Shown here: positions 16,804 to 25,456 of the stretch, in pieces
Position numbering within the stretch: the stretch's first letter is position 1
How the letters are laid out: each line of letters opens with the position of its first letter
Assembly (NCBI GenBank): GCA_012839295.1
Contig: DUNO01000003.1
Location: forward strand, 1 to 41,689
DNA from: Clostridiales bacterium
GTDB lineage: Bacteria; Bacillota; Clostridia; Lachnospirales; Lachnospiraceae
Length of the DNA: 41,689 nt
Reading direction: 5' to 3'
Notes under the pieces: generated by a model
Told to the model about the DNA's origin: nothing
Seen by the model: only the letters and a program-made list of their open reading frames with translations
The model's database searches: none
Position numbers and translations under genes: made by a program

Positions 16804-16850
16804 ATATAAAAACAGCGGAGAATCCCAGAATATCATCTGTCCTTCCCCGC
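16804..16850 (-). terminator. Terminator of the GNAT gene
   Basis: Minus strand 8-bp stem GCGGGGAA/TTCTCCGC (one G-U), partly structured loop, then TGTTTTTATAT. Lies 85 bp after the acetyltransferase stop. Confidence 0.6.
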
Positions 16851-16934
16851 CGGTAATAGCATCCTTTACTTTATCTCATGATCTTTAAAAAAGACGTCCC
16901 TAAATTCATTTCAGGCGGCAATGAAACGCAGCCT

Positions 16935-17423
16935 TCAATTAATCGGAAAATACATGATATGCATATCCGAATACGTACCATCCTTTAAACGGAAGCCCCC
17001 AGGAATTGTTCCCACAATCTCAAATCCAATTTTCCGGTAGGTATGGATCGCCGCCAGGTTCCCTACCACAACCGCATTAAACTGCATTCCCTTAAAGCCC
17101 AGCTCCTTTGCCTGCTCAATTGATTTCCTTACCAATGGCTCAGCTAATTTCCTGCCGCGGTACTCTTTGGCTATGGCATAGCTGGCATTTGCCACATGGC
17201 TGCATCTTCCGATGTTGTTGGGATGCAGGATAAAGCAGCCGGCAATTTTCCCATCCACTAGAATGCAGGTCACGGCGGATTGTTCCTCCAGCATTTTCTC
17301 AAATTCCCTTTCGTCATATGGATTTTCCCCGGGAAAAGCAACCCCATCGGTTACAATGTCATTCCAAATATCCCTCAGTAAGCCTATTTCTTCTTGTCTA
17401 TAAGATCGGAACGTAATGTTCAT
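16935..17423 (-). CDS. GNAT-family N-acetyltransferase
   Basis: 162 aa, single GNAT domain using acetyl-CoA. The acetyl-CoA loop reads ASYAIAKEYRGRKLAEPLV (Q/RxxGxG/A-like), followed by AKELGFKGMQFNAVV and the C-terminal IHTYRKIGFEIVGTIPGGF of small-molecule acetyltransferases. Monocistronic: it has its own promoter upstream and a terminator downstream. Acceptor substrate unknown. No link to the neighbouring sugar or amino-acid genes can be shown. Confidence 0.88.
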   Translation of the reverse strand: MNITFRSYRQEEIGLLRDIWNDIVTDGVAFPGENPYDEREFEKMLEEQSAVTCILVDGKIAGCFILHPNNIGRCSHVANASYAIAKEYRGRKLAEPLVRKSIEQAKELGFKGMQFNAVVVGNLAAIHTYRKIGFEIVGTIPGGFRLKDGTYSDMHIMYFPIN

Positions 17424-17453
17424 CCTTGTTCTCCTTTGTTATTATAATAAATT

Positions 17454-17482
17454 ATCATATAGATTATGCCCATAAATATCAA
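17454..17482 (-). promoter_or_regulatory. Promoter of the GNAT gene
   Basis: Minus strand TTGATA (17482-17477), 17-bp spacer, TATGAT (17459-17454), start near 17447. The leader is short and carries the AAAGGAG ribosome site. Confidence 0.65.
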
Positions 17483-17502
17483 GCCCATCTTTTGTTAAAA
17501 TT

Positions 17503-17554
17503 AAAAAAGAAAGAGCCATTTCAATAATCCTCCGATTATTAAAATAACTCTTTC
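17503..17554 (-). terminator. Terminator of the amino-acid ABC operon
   Basis: Long imperfect stem with GAAAGAG/CTCTTTC outer arms (17554-17548 with 17515-17509) and AATAATC/GATTATT inner arms, followed by TTTTTT on the minus strand, 55 bp after the binding-protein stop. Confidence 0.8.
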
Positions 17555-17609
17555 CTTTGCTATATTATATTGCCTTTTCGTACAATAACCAGGAATTATA
17601 TCTTACAAA

Positions 17610-18506
17610 TTACTCGATAACTCCGCCCTCGACAACAAGGTTATCCGGAGATGCAGCATCACCATAAACGGGTGCTAAGGTTTCAGCATAATTTGCATGG
17701 AAGAACTTCTCCTCCCCTAAGGCCTTGATCTCATCATTTAACCAGGTTAAAAGCTCTGTATTTCCTTTTTGTACTGCCGGTGCTATGGAATCAAGGCTGC
17801 CTAAGGATTCAATTCCAACGGTAAAGCCTTTATTTTCAATCGCCCACGCCAGTACCTCAGTGTTATCGGTAGAAAATGCATCTCCCCTGCCATCCAGCAG
17901 TGCACCGTAAGCATCAGCATACTGGTCAAATTTAAGCAGCTTTACATCAGGATAGTTCTCCGTAAAATATGTTTCAGCCGTAGTTCCTTTTGCAATGATT
18001 AAGGTTTTACCGTTCAGCTGCTCCGGTGCTGTAATTAATGCGCTGTCAGGAGATACCACACCAAGTGCTACCTTCATATAAGGAAGGGCAAAATCAACCT
18101 TTTCTGCACGCTCCTTTGTAACGGTAAAGTTCGCAAGTATAATATCTACCTTCGCTGTTTCCAGGTATTCCACACGGCTTGCAGGATCTACTGCAACATA
18201 CTCCACCTCTACTCCCAGATCCTTTGCGATCCTGTTCCCAAAGTATACATCATAGCCCTGGTATGTGCCATTTTCATCCACATAGCCAAAGGGCTTCTTA
18301 TCACTGAATACCCCGATAATAACCTTGCCGCTTTCTTTAATCTCGTTCAGTGTCCTGGCGGTTCCTGCGGGAGTTTTCGTACCTTCTGCTGTGGGAGCAG
18401 TCCCCTGGCCATCTGTTGTTCCATTATTGCTTTTGCAGGCTGTAAAAGCTGTTGCCAGCAGGGCAAGGCTTAAAAGTAAGACTAATAATTTTTTTGTTTT
18501 TTTCAT
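17610..18506 (-). CDS. Amino-acid ABC transporter substrate-binding lipoprotein
   Basis: 298 aa from ATG 18506 (AGAGGAAGG just upstream); a 19-residue upstream extension in frame has no signal-peptide character and is rejected. Type 3 (polar amino acid) binding fold. Lipobox AFTAC with Cys24, then SGKVIIGVFSDKKPFGYVDENG, the ligand loop typical of the cystine/glutamine/aspartate group, DIILANFTVTKERAEKVDFALPY, and a type 3 end. Last gene of the four-gene operon, which is unusual for a protein needed in excess. Exact ligand unknown. Confidence 0.9.
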   Translation of the reverse strand: MKKTKKLLVLLLSLALLATAFTACKSNNGTTDGQGTAPTAEGTKTPAGTARTLNEIKESGKVIIGVFSDKKPFGYVDENGTYQGYDVYFGNRIAKDLGVEVEYVAVDPASRVEYLETAKVDIILANFTVTKERAEKVDFALPYMKVALGVVSPDSALITAPEQLNGKTLIIAKGTTAETYFTENYPDVKLLKFDQYADAYGALLDGRGDAFSTDNTEVLAWAIENKGFTVGIESLGSLDSIAPAVQKGNTELLTWLNDEIKALGEEKFFHANYAETLAPVYGDAASPDNLVVEGGVIE

Positions 18507-18566
18507 ATTCCTTCCTCTTTTCCTGGGCAATAGTGCCGTGCCCGGCACTACCCCATAATTCATAAT

Positions 18567-19337
18567 TTATTTATTTGAACCGTGATGCACGGAATCAAAA
18601 TCAAAGATATTTAAGAATTGCTTTGCTCTTTCTGTCTTTGGATTCGTAAAAAATTCCTCCGGCCCGCTCTCTTCCACGATATTCCCTTCATCCAGAAAGA
18701 TAATACGGTCCGCTATTGCCCTGGCAAACTGCATTTCATGGGTTACAATGACCATGGTGCTGCCTTCCCTTGCCAGCTCCAGCATAACATCCAGCACTTC
18801 CCTGACCATTTCCGGGTCAAGGGCTGCCGTCACCTCATCAAACAGCATGACCTTTGGATGCATGCAAAGAGCCCTGACTATGGCCACCCTCTGCTTTTGT
18901 CCGCCGGATAATTGTCTGGGATAAGCTTTTTTCTTCTCGTACAGGCCTATGCGCTTTAACAGCTCCTCCGCTTCTGCGGCGGCTTCTTCCTTCTTTCTCT
19001 TCTGCGCCTTCTTAGGCCCCAGAAGAATATTGTCAAGCACAGTCATATGGGGGAACAGGTCATAGCTTTGGAATACCATTCCGATATGCTGCCTGACCAA
19101 ATGCATGCTCTTCTTCTGGTTGCTGATCAGGTCACCATTTAACAGGATCTCTCCTTCCTGGATCCCTTCCAGCCCATTGATACATCGGAGCAGGGTACTC
19201 TTTCCACAGCCGGAGGGGCCTAATACAACCACCACCTCACCCTTGTGGATATCCAGTGAAATATCATTTAACACCGGCGTATTGTCAAATTCCTTTTTCA
19301 AATGTTTTATCTCTAATATTTTCTCAGTAGATTCCAT
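18567..19337 (-). CDS. Amino-acid ABC transporter ATPase
   Basis: 256 aa, GlnQ/HisP-type. Walker [16 protein letters not shown]-loop [11 protein letters not shown], signature [11 protein letters not shown], Walker [16 protein letters not shown], switch His in VTHEMQF. The family more often has DEPTSALD; here the segment reads DEVTAALD, a common variant. The ATG follows the permease stop by 1 bp, with GGAGG inside the permease's last codons, so translation is coupled. Confidence 0.95.
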   Translation of the reverse strand: MESTEKILEIKHLKKEFDNTPVLNDISLDIHKGEVVVVLGPSGCGKSTLLRCINGLEGIQEGEILLNGDLISNQKKSMHLVRQHIGMVFQSYDLFPHMTVLDNILLGPKKAQKRKKEEAAAEAEELLKRIGLYEKKKAYPRQLSGGQKQRVAIVRALCMHPKVMLFDEVTAALDPEMVREVLDVMLELAREGSTMVIVTHEMQFARAIADRIIFLDEGNIVEESGPEEFFTNPKTERAKQFLNIFDFDSVHHGSNK

Positions 19338-19338
19338 G

Positions 19339-20025
19339 TTAACCTCCCATGCTTACCCAGCGTTTCTCCAGTTTTGCTGAAAGCCGTGAAATCGGGTAGC
19401 AGACGATAAAGTAAAGAAAGAAAATAAATCCATAAATCCATAGGGATGCCGTCGGAGTTGTCAGCCTGGAGGCCTCAATGATCTGCTGGCCTACCTTTAC
19501 CACCTCAACGACACCGATCAGGACAATTAATGAGGTGGTCTTAATCATTCTCGTAACCAGATTGATCGCCAGCGGAATTAACCGCCTTACTGTCTGGGGG
19601 ATTATGATATATAAGTATATCTGGAAGCCCGTAAGCCCGATGGCCTTTCCGCTCTCGTACTGGTGCTTTGGGATGGAGGACAGCGCTCCCCGGACCAAAT
19701 CCCCCATTTCCGCCGTTCCCCACATGGTAAATACAATGATGGCGGATACTTCACCGGACAGGTTGATGTGAAAGGTCCTCGTCACTCCAAAATACACAAG
19801 AAATAACAGTACCAGCTGCGGCATAATCCGTATAAACTCCAGATATATCCGGGTGACAGCTTTTGTAACCGGATTTTTAAGATTCATGACCATTCCCAAT
19901 ATAATCCCCAGGAAGATGGAGATGATTACCGCAATTAGGGAAATGCTGACCGTTACCCATAAGCCCTCTAAAATCCTGACAAAATTCCTGCCCTGAAAGA
20001 ATAAATTAATTCCCAAATCCTGCAT
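19339..20025 (-). CDS. Amino-acid ABC transporter permease B
   Basis: 228 aa, HisM/GlnP-type with about 5 membrane helices. The conserved EAA-type loop reads [22 protein letters not shown]...[12 protein letters not shown]. Its start overlaps the end of permease A by 20 bp. With permease A it forms a heterodimeric channel. Confidence 0.92.
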   Translation of the reverse strand: MQDLGINLFFQGRNFVRILEGLWVTVSISLIAVIISIFLGIILGMVMNLKNPVTKAVTRIYLEFIRIMPQLVLLFLVYFGVTRTFHINLSGEVSAIIVFTMWGTAEMGDLVRGALSSIPKHQYESGKAIGLTGFQIYLYIIIPQTVRRLIPLAINLVTRMIKTTSLIVLIGVVEVVKVGQQIIEASRLTTPTASLWIYGFIFFLYFIVCYPISRLSAKLEKRWVSMGG

Positions 20026-20665
20026 ATCTCAGTTTCCTCTCTATTATTCTAAATACAGCCGATATTGGCAGTAAGATAATGCAATAAGCGGTTACCAGCA
20101 TGAGCAGCGCTTCATCCGTCTTATAGTAAAGCCCGATCAGATCCTTCGCCACAAACATCAGGTCCGCCAAAGCTACTGCACTAAATACTGATGTCTCCTT
20201 AAATAAGAAGATTACATTTGCACTAAAGGCAGGTATGGATACCGATATGGCCTGGGGCAGTATGATATAGCGGAACACCTGCAGGTTCGTCAAGCCTATA
20301 CTGAGCCCCGACTCCTTTTGTATATCTGAAATGGAATCCAGCCCGCTCCGGAATGCCTCTGCCATGTAGCTTCCTCCCAGGAAAACCAGGCCTATGATTG
20401 CACATGCCTCTGAGCTAAGCATAATCCCCAGCTTTGGAAGACCAAAGTAGAGAAAGAATAATTGGATCAGCAAGGGTGTATTTCTTGACAGCTCTATGTA
20501 TATTACTGTGATCCTGTTCAGTACCGGTATTTTAAAATATCTGACCAGGCTGCAGATTAACCCTAATAGAATCGATAACAAGACACCTTTGACGGTAATA
20601 TTCAGCGTCAACAATGCGGCTTCTACGTATAATGGCGTGTATTGTTTTATAAAATCAAAATCCAT
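20006..20665 (-). CDS. Amino-acid ABC transporter permease A
   Basis: 219 aa, same family as permease B with about 5 helices. EAA-type loop LDSISDIQKESGLSIGLTNLQ...IILPQAIS. First gene of the operon; GAGGAG lies 5 bp before the ATG. Preceded by a long leader with structured repeats (see 20724-20910) and a promoter near 21128-21156. Confidence 0.92.
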   Translation of the reverse strand: MDFDFIKQYTPLYVEAALLTLNITVKGVLLSILLGLICSLVRYFKIPVLNRITVIYIELSRNTPLLIQLFFLYFGLPKLGIMLSSEACAIIGLVFLGGSYMAEAFRSGLDSISDIQKESGLSIGLTNLQVFRYIILPQAISVSIPAFSANVIFLFKETSVFSAVALADLMFVAKDLIGLYYKTDEALLMLVTAYCIILLPISAVFRIIERKLRYAGFGN

Positions 20666-20723
20666 TGTCTCCTCTTTTCCCGAGAAACAGACACCTCATG
20701 TATCTGCCCTTTCCAATAATTAT

Positions 20724-20814
20724 ATTATCGGAACCAAATACATGTTCCGATAATCGAGATGCACGGCGCAAATGCAGCGCCTTTTATGAGAAGTTAAAAG
20801 TCACCTTCTCATAA
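20724..20814. repeat. Structured repeat element, copy A
   Basis: Three consecutive hairpins read on the plus strand: ATTATCGGAAC/GTTCCGATAAT (11 bp, 9-nt loop); GGCGC/GCGCC with loop AAATGCA followed by TTTT; and TTATGAGAAG/CTTCTCATAA (10 bp). Copy B follows with a period of 96 bp. Lies within the predicted leader of the amino-acid ABC operon, in antisense orientation to this description. Not coding. Family unknown to me. Confidence 0.85.
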
Positions 20815-20819
20815 CTTAT

Positions 20820-20910
20820 ATTATCGGAACCAGATACATGTTCCGATAATCGAGATGCACGGCGTAAATGCAGCGCCTTTTTCCCTGGAGTAAAAGGCAG
20901 CTTCTGATAA
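20820..20910. repeat. Structured repeat element, copy B
   Basis: Near-identical to copy A over its first 60 bp (11-bp hairpin, then GGCGT/GCGCC hairpin and a T run). The third hairpin is decayed on its left side, but the right arm CTTCTGATAA is kept. The stretch 20911-20960 beyond it is AT-only palindromic sequence. Confidence 0.85.
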
Positions 20911-21021
20911 TATATATTGGTAATATATATTATTGAAATAATTATATTATTAATCCAAGTGGGAACATGTGAATGAATACAGCTTAAATTAATCTGTTAT
21001 GAAATATCCAGACAGCATAGT

Positions 21022-21060
21022 TTATCTTACTGATACTGCTTGCACCATTGTTTGTGTCAT
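21022..21060 (-). CDS. Possible 12-aa leader ORF before the amino-acid ABC operon
   Basis: ATG at 21060, preceded at 4-nt spacing by AAGGGAG, opens a reading frame of 12 codons (MTQTMVQAVSVR) and a TAA stop. It lies about 60 nt after the predicted transcription start and about 360 nt before permease A. A good ribosome site on so short a frame in a transporter leader is suggestive of a leader peptide. There is no run of one amino acid, so classical attenuation is not obvious. Confidence 0.3.
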   Translation of the reverse strand: MTQTMVQAVSVR

Positions 21061-21127
21061 CCGTCTCCCTTGGTAAACATACAATGTATATAATATATAT
21101 AATTCATATATTTTTTATATGTTTTAT

Positions 21128-21156
21128 ATCATAATACCATTTTATGCAGTTGTCAA
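21128..21156 (-). promoter_or_regulatory. Promoter of the amino-acid ABC operon
   Basis: Minus strand perfect TTGACA (21156-21151), 17-bp spacer, TATGAT (21133-21128), start near 21121. This predicts a leader of about 455 nt before permease A. I saw no T-box, SAM or lysine riboswitch core in it. Confidence 0.7.
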
Positions 21157-21271
21157 TAAGTTTGTTATATTTTTTTGTCATCTTTTTTTAACAGCTTTTT
21201 TAACGTAGGATGGGATATTTTTATTTTTGGAAACCGCTTGAAGCTACAGCTTAAAGCCGGTCATAGAATAG

Positions 21272-21319
21272 ATAAGAGCATTGGAATTCCCACAACCCGG
21301 TTTATTCCAATGCTCTTAT
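21272..21319 (-). terminator. Terminator of the SDR gene
   Basis: Perfect 16-bp inverted repeat ATAAGAGCATTGGAAT/ATTCCAATGCTCTTAT with a 16-nt loop, 33 bp after the SDR stop. The U tract is poor on both strands, so efficiency is uncertain. Confidence 0.6.
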
Positions 21320-21352
21320 TGATCTTCGACCCTTCTGTTACTTGAGCCGGAT

Positions 21353-22228
21353 TTAGCCATTTACGATAATTCCGCCATTCACATGGATCGTTTGGCCACT
21401 CACATAGGAGGAATCCCCGGAAGCCAGGTATACATACGCTTTTGCCAGCTCCACGGGCTGTCCAGGCCTTCCCATCGGTGTATCCCCTCCAAACTTTCCA
21501 ACCTCCTGGGGGCTAAAGCTGGCAGGGATTAAGGGGGTCCATACCGGTCCCGGAGCCACCGCATTCACCCGGATATTCATTTCCGCCAGATTAAGGGCCA
21601 GGGAGCGTGTGAAGGCTAAAATTGCACCCTTGGATGCCGAGTAGTCAATTAAAGTTTCATGTCCTTTAAAGGCAGTTATGGAGGTTGTGTTGATGATGGC
21701 GCTTCCGCCTGCTAAATGGGGCAGCACCGCCTTTGTCATGAAGAACATTCCGAAAATATTCGTTTTGAAGGTTCTTTCCAGCTGTTCCTTGGTAATGTCT
21801 AAAATACTGTTCTGGGGATGCTGTTCACCTGCATTATTAACCAGGATATCAATCCTCCCCAGCTCCTTCACCACATTATTTACCACCTTGGAGGACAGGG
21901 ACTCTTCCCCTATATCCCCGCTATAGACCAGACATTTCCGGCCGGTGCCTTCAATGATTGCTTTCGTTTCCTGTGCATCCTCATGCTCATTGGAATATAC
22001 AATGGCAATATCCGCACCCTCATGGGCGAAAGCGATAGCCACAGCCCTTCCGATGCCGCTATCCCCACCGGTAACCAATGCCACCTTACCGGCCAGCTTG
22101 TTGGAGGATACATATTGGGGCTCCTGGTCTATGGGCTTGGGGTTCATTTTACTATTTAAGCCGGGTTGTTGGTTTTGATGCTGCTCCGGGACAGTCTTTG
22201 GGAATGATTGAATAAAGTTAAAATCCAT
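21353..22228 (-). CDS. SDR-family oxidoreductase (general-stress type)
   Basis: 291 aa from ATG 22228 (AGGAG 7 nt upstream); the longer in-frame start at 22300 is not supported. A 45-residue N-terminal extension rich in Gln/Pro precedes the Rossmann fold, as in B. subtilis general stress protein 39 and E. coli YghA. Cofactor motif TGGDSGIGRAVA, NNAG, catalytic Ser in TTSITAF and YSASK, then VNAVAPGPVWTPL. NAD(P)-dependent; substrate unknown. Monocistronic, with a terminator downstream. Confidence 0.9.
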   Translation of the reverse strand: MDFNFIQSFPKTVPEQHQNQQPGLNSKMNPKPIDQEPQYVSSNKLAGKVALVTGGDSGIGRAVAIAFAHEGADIAIVYSNEHEDAQETKAIIEGTGRKCLVYSGDIGEESLSSKVVNNVVKELGRIDILVNNAGEQHPQNSILDITKEQLERTFKTNIFGMFFMTKAVLPHLAGGSAIINTTSITAFKGHETLIDYSASKGAILAFTRSLALNLAEMNIRVNAVAPGPVWTPLIPASFSPQEVGKFGGDTPMGRPGQPVELAKAYVYLASGDSSYVSGQTIHVNGGIIVNG

Positions 22229-22414
22229 GGTTGAGCTCCTTTGGCAATAATATTTTAACCTTATTATGAGCGATATCCGGTCAAATATTCCAAAGATCAT
22301 CTAACTTTCCTCTTGTTTACTGCGGCTGCCTGCTAATGTATGCAAGGATACCCCATCAACATAAAGTACATGCCCTTTTACAAAACGGATGCACCGGATG
22401 CAAGAAAGTGGAGC

Positions 22415-23539
22415 TTATTCAGCCAGGCATAACGCCTCCGCCAAAGCCAGGATTGTCAGAGATTGTCCATACGCCATCGGCGCAATCACAATGTTCTTAT
22501 AATGCTCCGCATCATATCCCATGCCGGTTCCGGCGGATACGTTTAGGACTGTTCCGCCCTTGTCAATATTCTTCAAAATTGCCTGAACGCTCTTTTCCGC
22601 GCATCCCAGATAAGAATCATCCAAAATACCATACCGGATCCCTTTTAAGATACCGGCAGTGATCGCAGCAGAGCCTGATACCTCCTCATAGCTTGAGGGA
22701 TCCGGCAGAACCGTATGCCACAGCCCGCTTTTGCCCTGCAATTCCTTCAGCCTCTCTACCTGAGCCTTATATGTATCAATAATAAAGGTCTTAACTCCCG
22801 GGTTTAATGTGCCCTTAAACATATCCACATAATCCAGGACACCAAGGGTGAACCAGCTGTTCCCCCGGCACCAAAAAACTCCGCCAAAATTATCCCTTCT
22901 ATTAAAGGACCATCCATGATAGAAAAGTCCAGTCCGCTTATCATATAGATATTTGATGTGTAGCAGCATCTGATGGAGGGATTCGTTGATCCATTCCTGC
23001 CTCCCGTACCTTTGGCCCATCTTATTCAGGAATAAGACTGTCATAAATAAGGTATCAATCCACAGCTCGCTTTCATTTAGTCGAACTCCCTGTCTGTCCC
23101 CATTTGCACTTGTAACATGCTGAAACCCGCCTTCCTTTGTCCTTGGAATACAGTCCATCAGCCAGTTCGCCCAATCCAGGCACAGGTCTTCAAATTCTTT
23201 ATCCTGATACCATCTACTTAATTCTGCCAGTGTCAAAAGAGGTGTCGTTGTGTTGATGTTCCTGGAGGGGAGGCCATCAGCAATATTTCCCTTAAACCAA
23301 TCATACAGGTATTTTTTATAATCCTCCTTTCCCTGATATTCCATAACCTTCAAAAGTCCATAAAGACCTACTCCCTGGGGCCAATCCCATTCCGCAATTC
23401 CAAAATCACGGCGAAAGAAGCCGGCTGCTTCCCCGCCCGCTTTTAGTTCCTCTTCATTTTCCGGTCCGCCGAGATTCATTAGCTTTTGGGTCACTAGATC
23501 CAACTTCTGTTCAATGATTTCTTTTTTTATATTCTTCAT
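22415..23539 (-). CDS. GH105/GH88-type unsaturated uronyl hydrolase
   Basis: 374 aa from ATG 23539 (an in-frame TTG at 23557 is an alternative). Cytoplasmic (alpha/alpha)6-barrel of the YteR/YesR type, which removes unsaturated galacturonyl or glucuronyl residues by hydrating the double bond. Seen: EWDWPQGVGLYGL near residue 50, the catalytic-type Asp162 in SELWIDTLFM, GFQHVTSANG, FWCRGNSW, SGSAAI and YGQSL. No signal peptide, so it acts on imported oligosaccharides. Fits the uronate genes further right. The unsaturated substrate would come from a polysaccharide lyase not in the window. Confidence 0.88.
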   Translation of the reverse strand: MKNIKKEIIEQKLDLVTQKLMNLGGPENEEELKAGGEAAGFFRRDFGIAEWDWPQGVGLYGLLKVMEYQGKEDYKKYLYDWFKGNIADGLPSRNINTTTPLLTLAELSRWYQDKEFEDLCLDWANWLMDCIPRTKEGGFQHVTSANGDRQGVRLNESELWIDTLFMTVLFLNKMGQRYGRQEWINESLHQMLLHIKYLYDKRTGLFYHGWSFNRRDNFGGVFWCRGNSWFTLGVLDYVDMFKGTLNPGVKTFIIDTYKAQVERLKELQGKSGLWHTVLPDPSSYEEVSGSAAITAGILKGIRYGILDDSYLGCAEKSVQAILKNIDKGGTVLNVSAGTGMGYDAEHYKNIVIAPMAYGQSLTILALAEALCLAE

Positions 23540-23730
23540 TTCCTTTGACCTGCGCAATGTGCGCTAATCCTTTCTATTTTCAATTATTATCATCGCTCCC
23601 TTAAAGAAATTTCAGCTTGCCTGCAATCTTCCAGTTCTGTCAGCGGATACTGCCTTTTACATGTTCCATCTTTATGTGCATAGCATAGACACAACTGCCA
23701 AAAGCAAATTTACTGGCTTTGTAACAGCAA

Positions 23731-24552
23731 CTACGGATATCTTTTCCACAGTTCTCTCATATATAAAATGTCCTTCTGTGCTGTTTTTGGATTTAATTCC
23801 TCACGTACAACAACAATGTCAGGTTTATTTCTATTCATCCACTTCACAATCTCCGGATAACGTATTACACCTTCCCCGAGACAAACCGGGCAATATTCTT
23901 TATTCGGCCCTTCTATGAAATCCTTCATGTGGATGGCCTCTATTTTATCTCCGAGCAAATCCAGCCATTCTTTCCAGCAGGCCTCCTGATCGACTCCAGG
24001 GAATTCCAGCACATTAGCAGGGTCAAAAATCATTTTCAAATGACTGCTGTTTATTTTTTCAAAAACAGCCGCCGTAGTCTCCAGATCTTCCAATGGATGC
24101 CAATATACCGGCTCGATGGCCATATCCATATTCAGACGTTCTGCTTCTTCCACAAGGCCCGCGATACTGTCCAGCATATATGGGTACCAGATTTTCTTCT
24201 CCTCACGGCTTAAACGCGGATATGCCGTCTCCGTTCCTACAATAGATGCCCCCAGAAGCTTATTCCATGCCAGACACTTCTTAAAGGTCTCCACTGCGTC
24301 TCTTCGCACTTCATCCTCCGGATTCCCTAAGTCCATATAGCAGCCCAAAATGTGGATTTTGATTCCCCCCTCTTCAAAATTCCGATGGATTCTTTCTATC
24401 AATTCCGGCGTTACATCATCATAAGAGTTTATTTCTGAAAATGCTTTTGGCAGCACAAGCTGCGCTGCCTCAATGCCTTCGGATTTCAATAAGCCCGCAA
24501 GCTCATCGACTGGCTGTTTCCCATAATCATGTGTTCTCACTGCTACTAACAT
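23731..24552 (-). CDS. Xylose-isomerase-like TIM-barrel sugar isomerase/epimerase
   Basis: 273 aa, AP-endonuclease-2 superfamily. Likely metal ligands in order: Glu in MAIEPVYWH, Asp in MIFDPANV, His in EAIHMKDF, Glu in VVREELN. SIVGTETAYP is typical of the group. No signal peptide. Members isomerise or epimerise sugars or dehydrate inositols; the substrate cannot be read here. Between the GH105 gene and the membrane protein gene, in the same direction with gaps of about 170 and 157 bp, so probably part of the same uronate-oligosaccharide set. Confidence 0.82.
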   Translation of the reverse strand: MLVAVRTHDYGKQPVDELAGLLKSEGIEAAQLVLPKAFSEINSYDDVTPELIERIHRNFEEGGIKIHILGCYMDLGNPEDEVRRDAVETFKKCLAWNKLLGASIVGTETAYPRLSREEKKIWYPYMLDSIAGLVEEAERLNMDMAIEPVYWHPLEDLETTAAVFEKINSSHLKMIFDPANVLEFPGVDQEACWKEWLDLLGDKIEAIHMKDFIEGPNKEYCPVCLGEGVIRYPEIVKWMNRNKPDIVVVREELNPKTAQKDILYMRELWKRYP

Positions 24553-24709
24553 ATCATTCTCCTCTTACTTTAATATAAGTATTAAAATTTATTACTCCTC
24601 TCATAGTAATAACCTCAAATAATAGCTAATCCCATAACAACCTTAAGTAATGAACTCAAAGTGGGTTCTTCCTGGATACCAGACTTCCCAGACAAAATAT
24701 AAGAAAGAC

Positions 24710-25360
24710 TTATTCCAAAAAGTAATCCAGAAAATACCTGGCCTGCTCCAGGTGTTTTGACTTCTTAAGTACGCATAAATATGCCGGGGAATAAGAGGTA
24801 TATCCTCCCTCTTTCCATTTTTTTATACGTGACAAATCGATAACGTCATCTGCCATGTATGCCTCATATTCTTCACACTCATCACCCAGAATCTCCTTCC
24901 AATCCAGGAAAACCGATTCCTTGTGGAATCTGTCATACACCTCCTGGTTGCAGACTACCACATCCGTGTCACTAAGGACTGACATCACCATTACCAGTTT
25001 TGCCATATTTTCTTCCGTATCCGCAGAGGATGCCGATGTATCAATCACAACTTCGTCATGTTTATCTTCCTGCCCGATATACTGAAGCAAATTTTCTTCT
25101 AATTCCTCCATTGCTGCCATCTTTCCAAGATCAGTATCAATAATTGCGATGGATAACACTTGTGTCCGCTGCTGATTCCGAAGCATCGTTATACCTGTAC
25201 CGATAACCAGAACCACAGCCAGCGCAACAAAAATAAGATACCAGTAATAGGTCCACAAATATTCCACTCTCTTTTGCCCTCTCAGGCTTTTTATTTTCTT
25301 CCACTCAAACCTCACCTTCTCGTTGAGTGTAAGGTCTGATTCATATTTTTTCTCTATCAT
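24710..25360 (-). CDS. Membrane-anchored protein of unknown function
   Basis: 216 aa. About 37 charged cytoplasmic residues, one membrane helix (about 38-60, within YYWYLIFVALAVVLVIG), then an outside domain of about 155 residues with VLSIAIIDTDLG, SDTDVVVCNQEVYDRF and an end LKKSKHLEQARYFLDYFL. The outside part recalls a reduced solute-binding-protein lobe, by appearance only. GAGGG precedes the ATG. It is 96 bp after the GH115 stop and probably co-transcribed. I do not recognise the family. Confidence 0.75.
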   Translation of the reverse strand: MIEKKYESDLTLNEKVRFEWKKIKSLRGQKRVEYLWTYYWYLIFVALAVVLVIGTGITMLRNQQRTQVLSIAIIDTDLGKMAAMEELEENLLQYIGQEDKHDEVVIDTSASSADTEENMAKLVMVMSVLSDTDVVVCNQEVYDRFHKESVFLDWKEILGDECEEYEAYMADDVIDLSRIKKWKEGGYTSYSPAYLCVLKKSKHLEQARYFLDYFLE

Positions 25361-25456
25361 GCTTAACCCTCTCTAGAGCCGTTTATATATCAACCATCAT
25401 TCCCCGCCATCTTAAGAACCACAGATTGAATTGCAGGCAACCCTACTAATTCCTTC

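Noticed and set aside
20765-20785. GGCGC/GCGCC hairpin plus TTTT as a plus-strand terminator
   Set aside because: No plus-strand gene lies upstream, and the hairpin recurs as part of the repeat element.
20666-21121. T-box, SAM or lysine riboswitch in the amino-acid transporter leader
   Set aside because: None of the conserved cores (for example the T-box antiterminator sequence) is present; the structure there is the repeat element.
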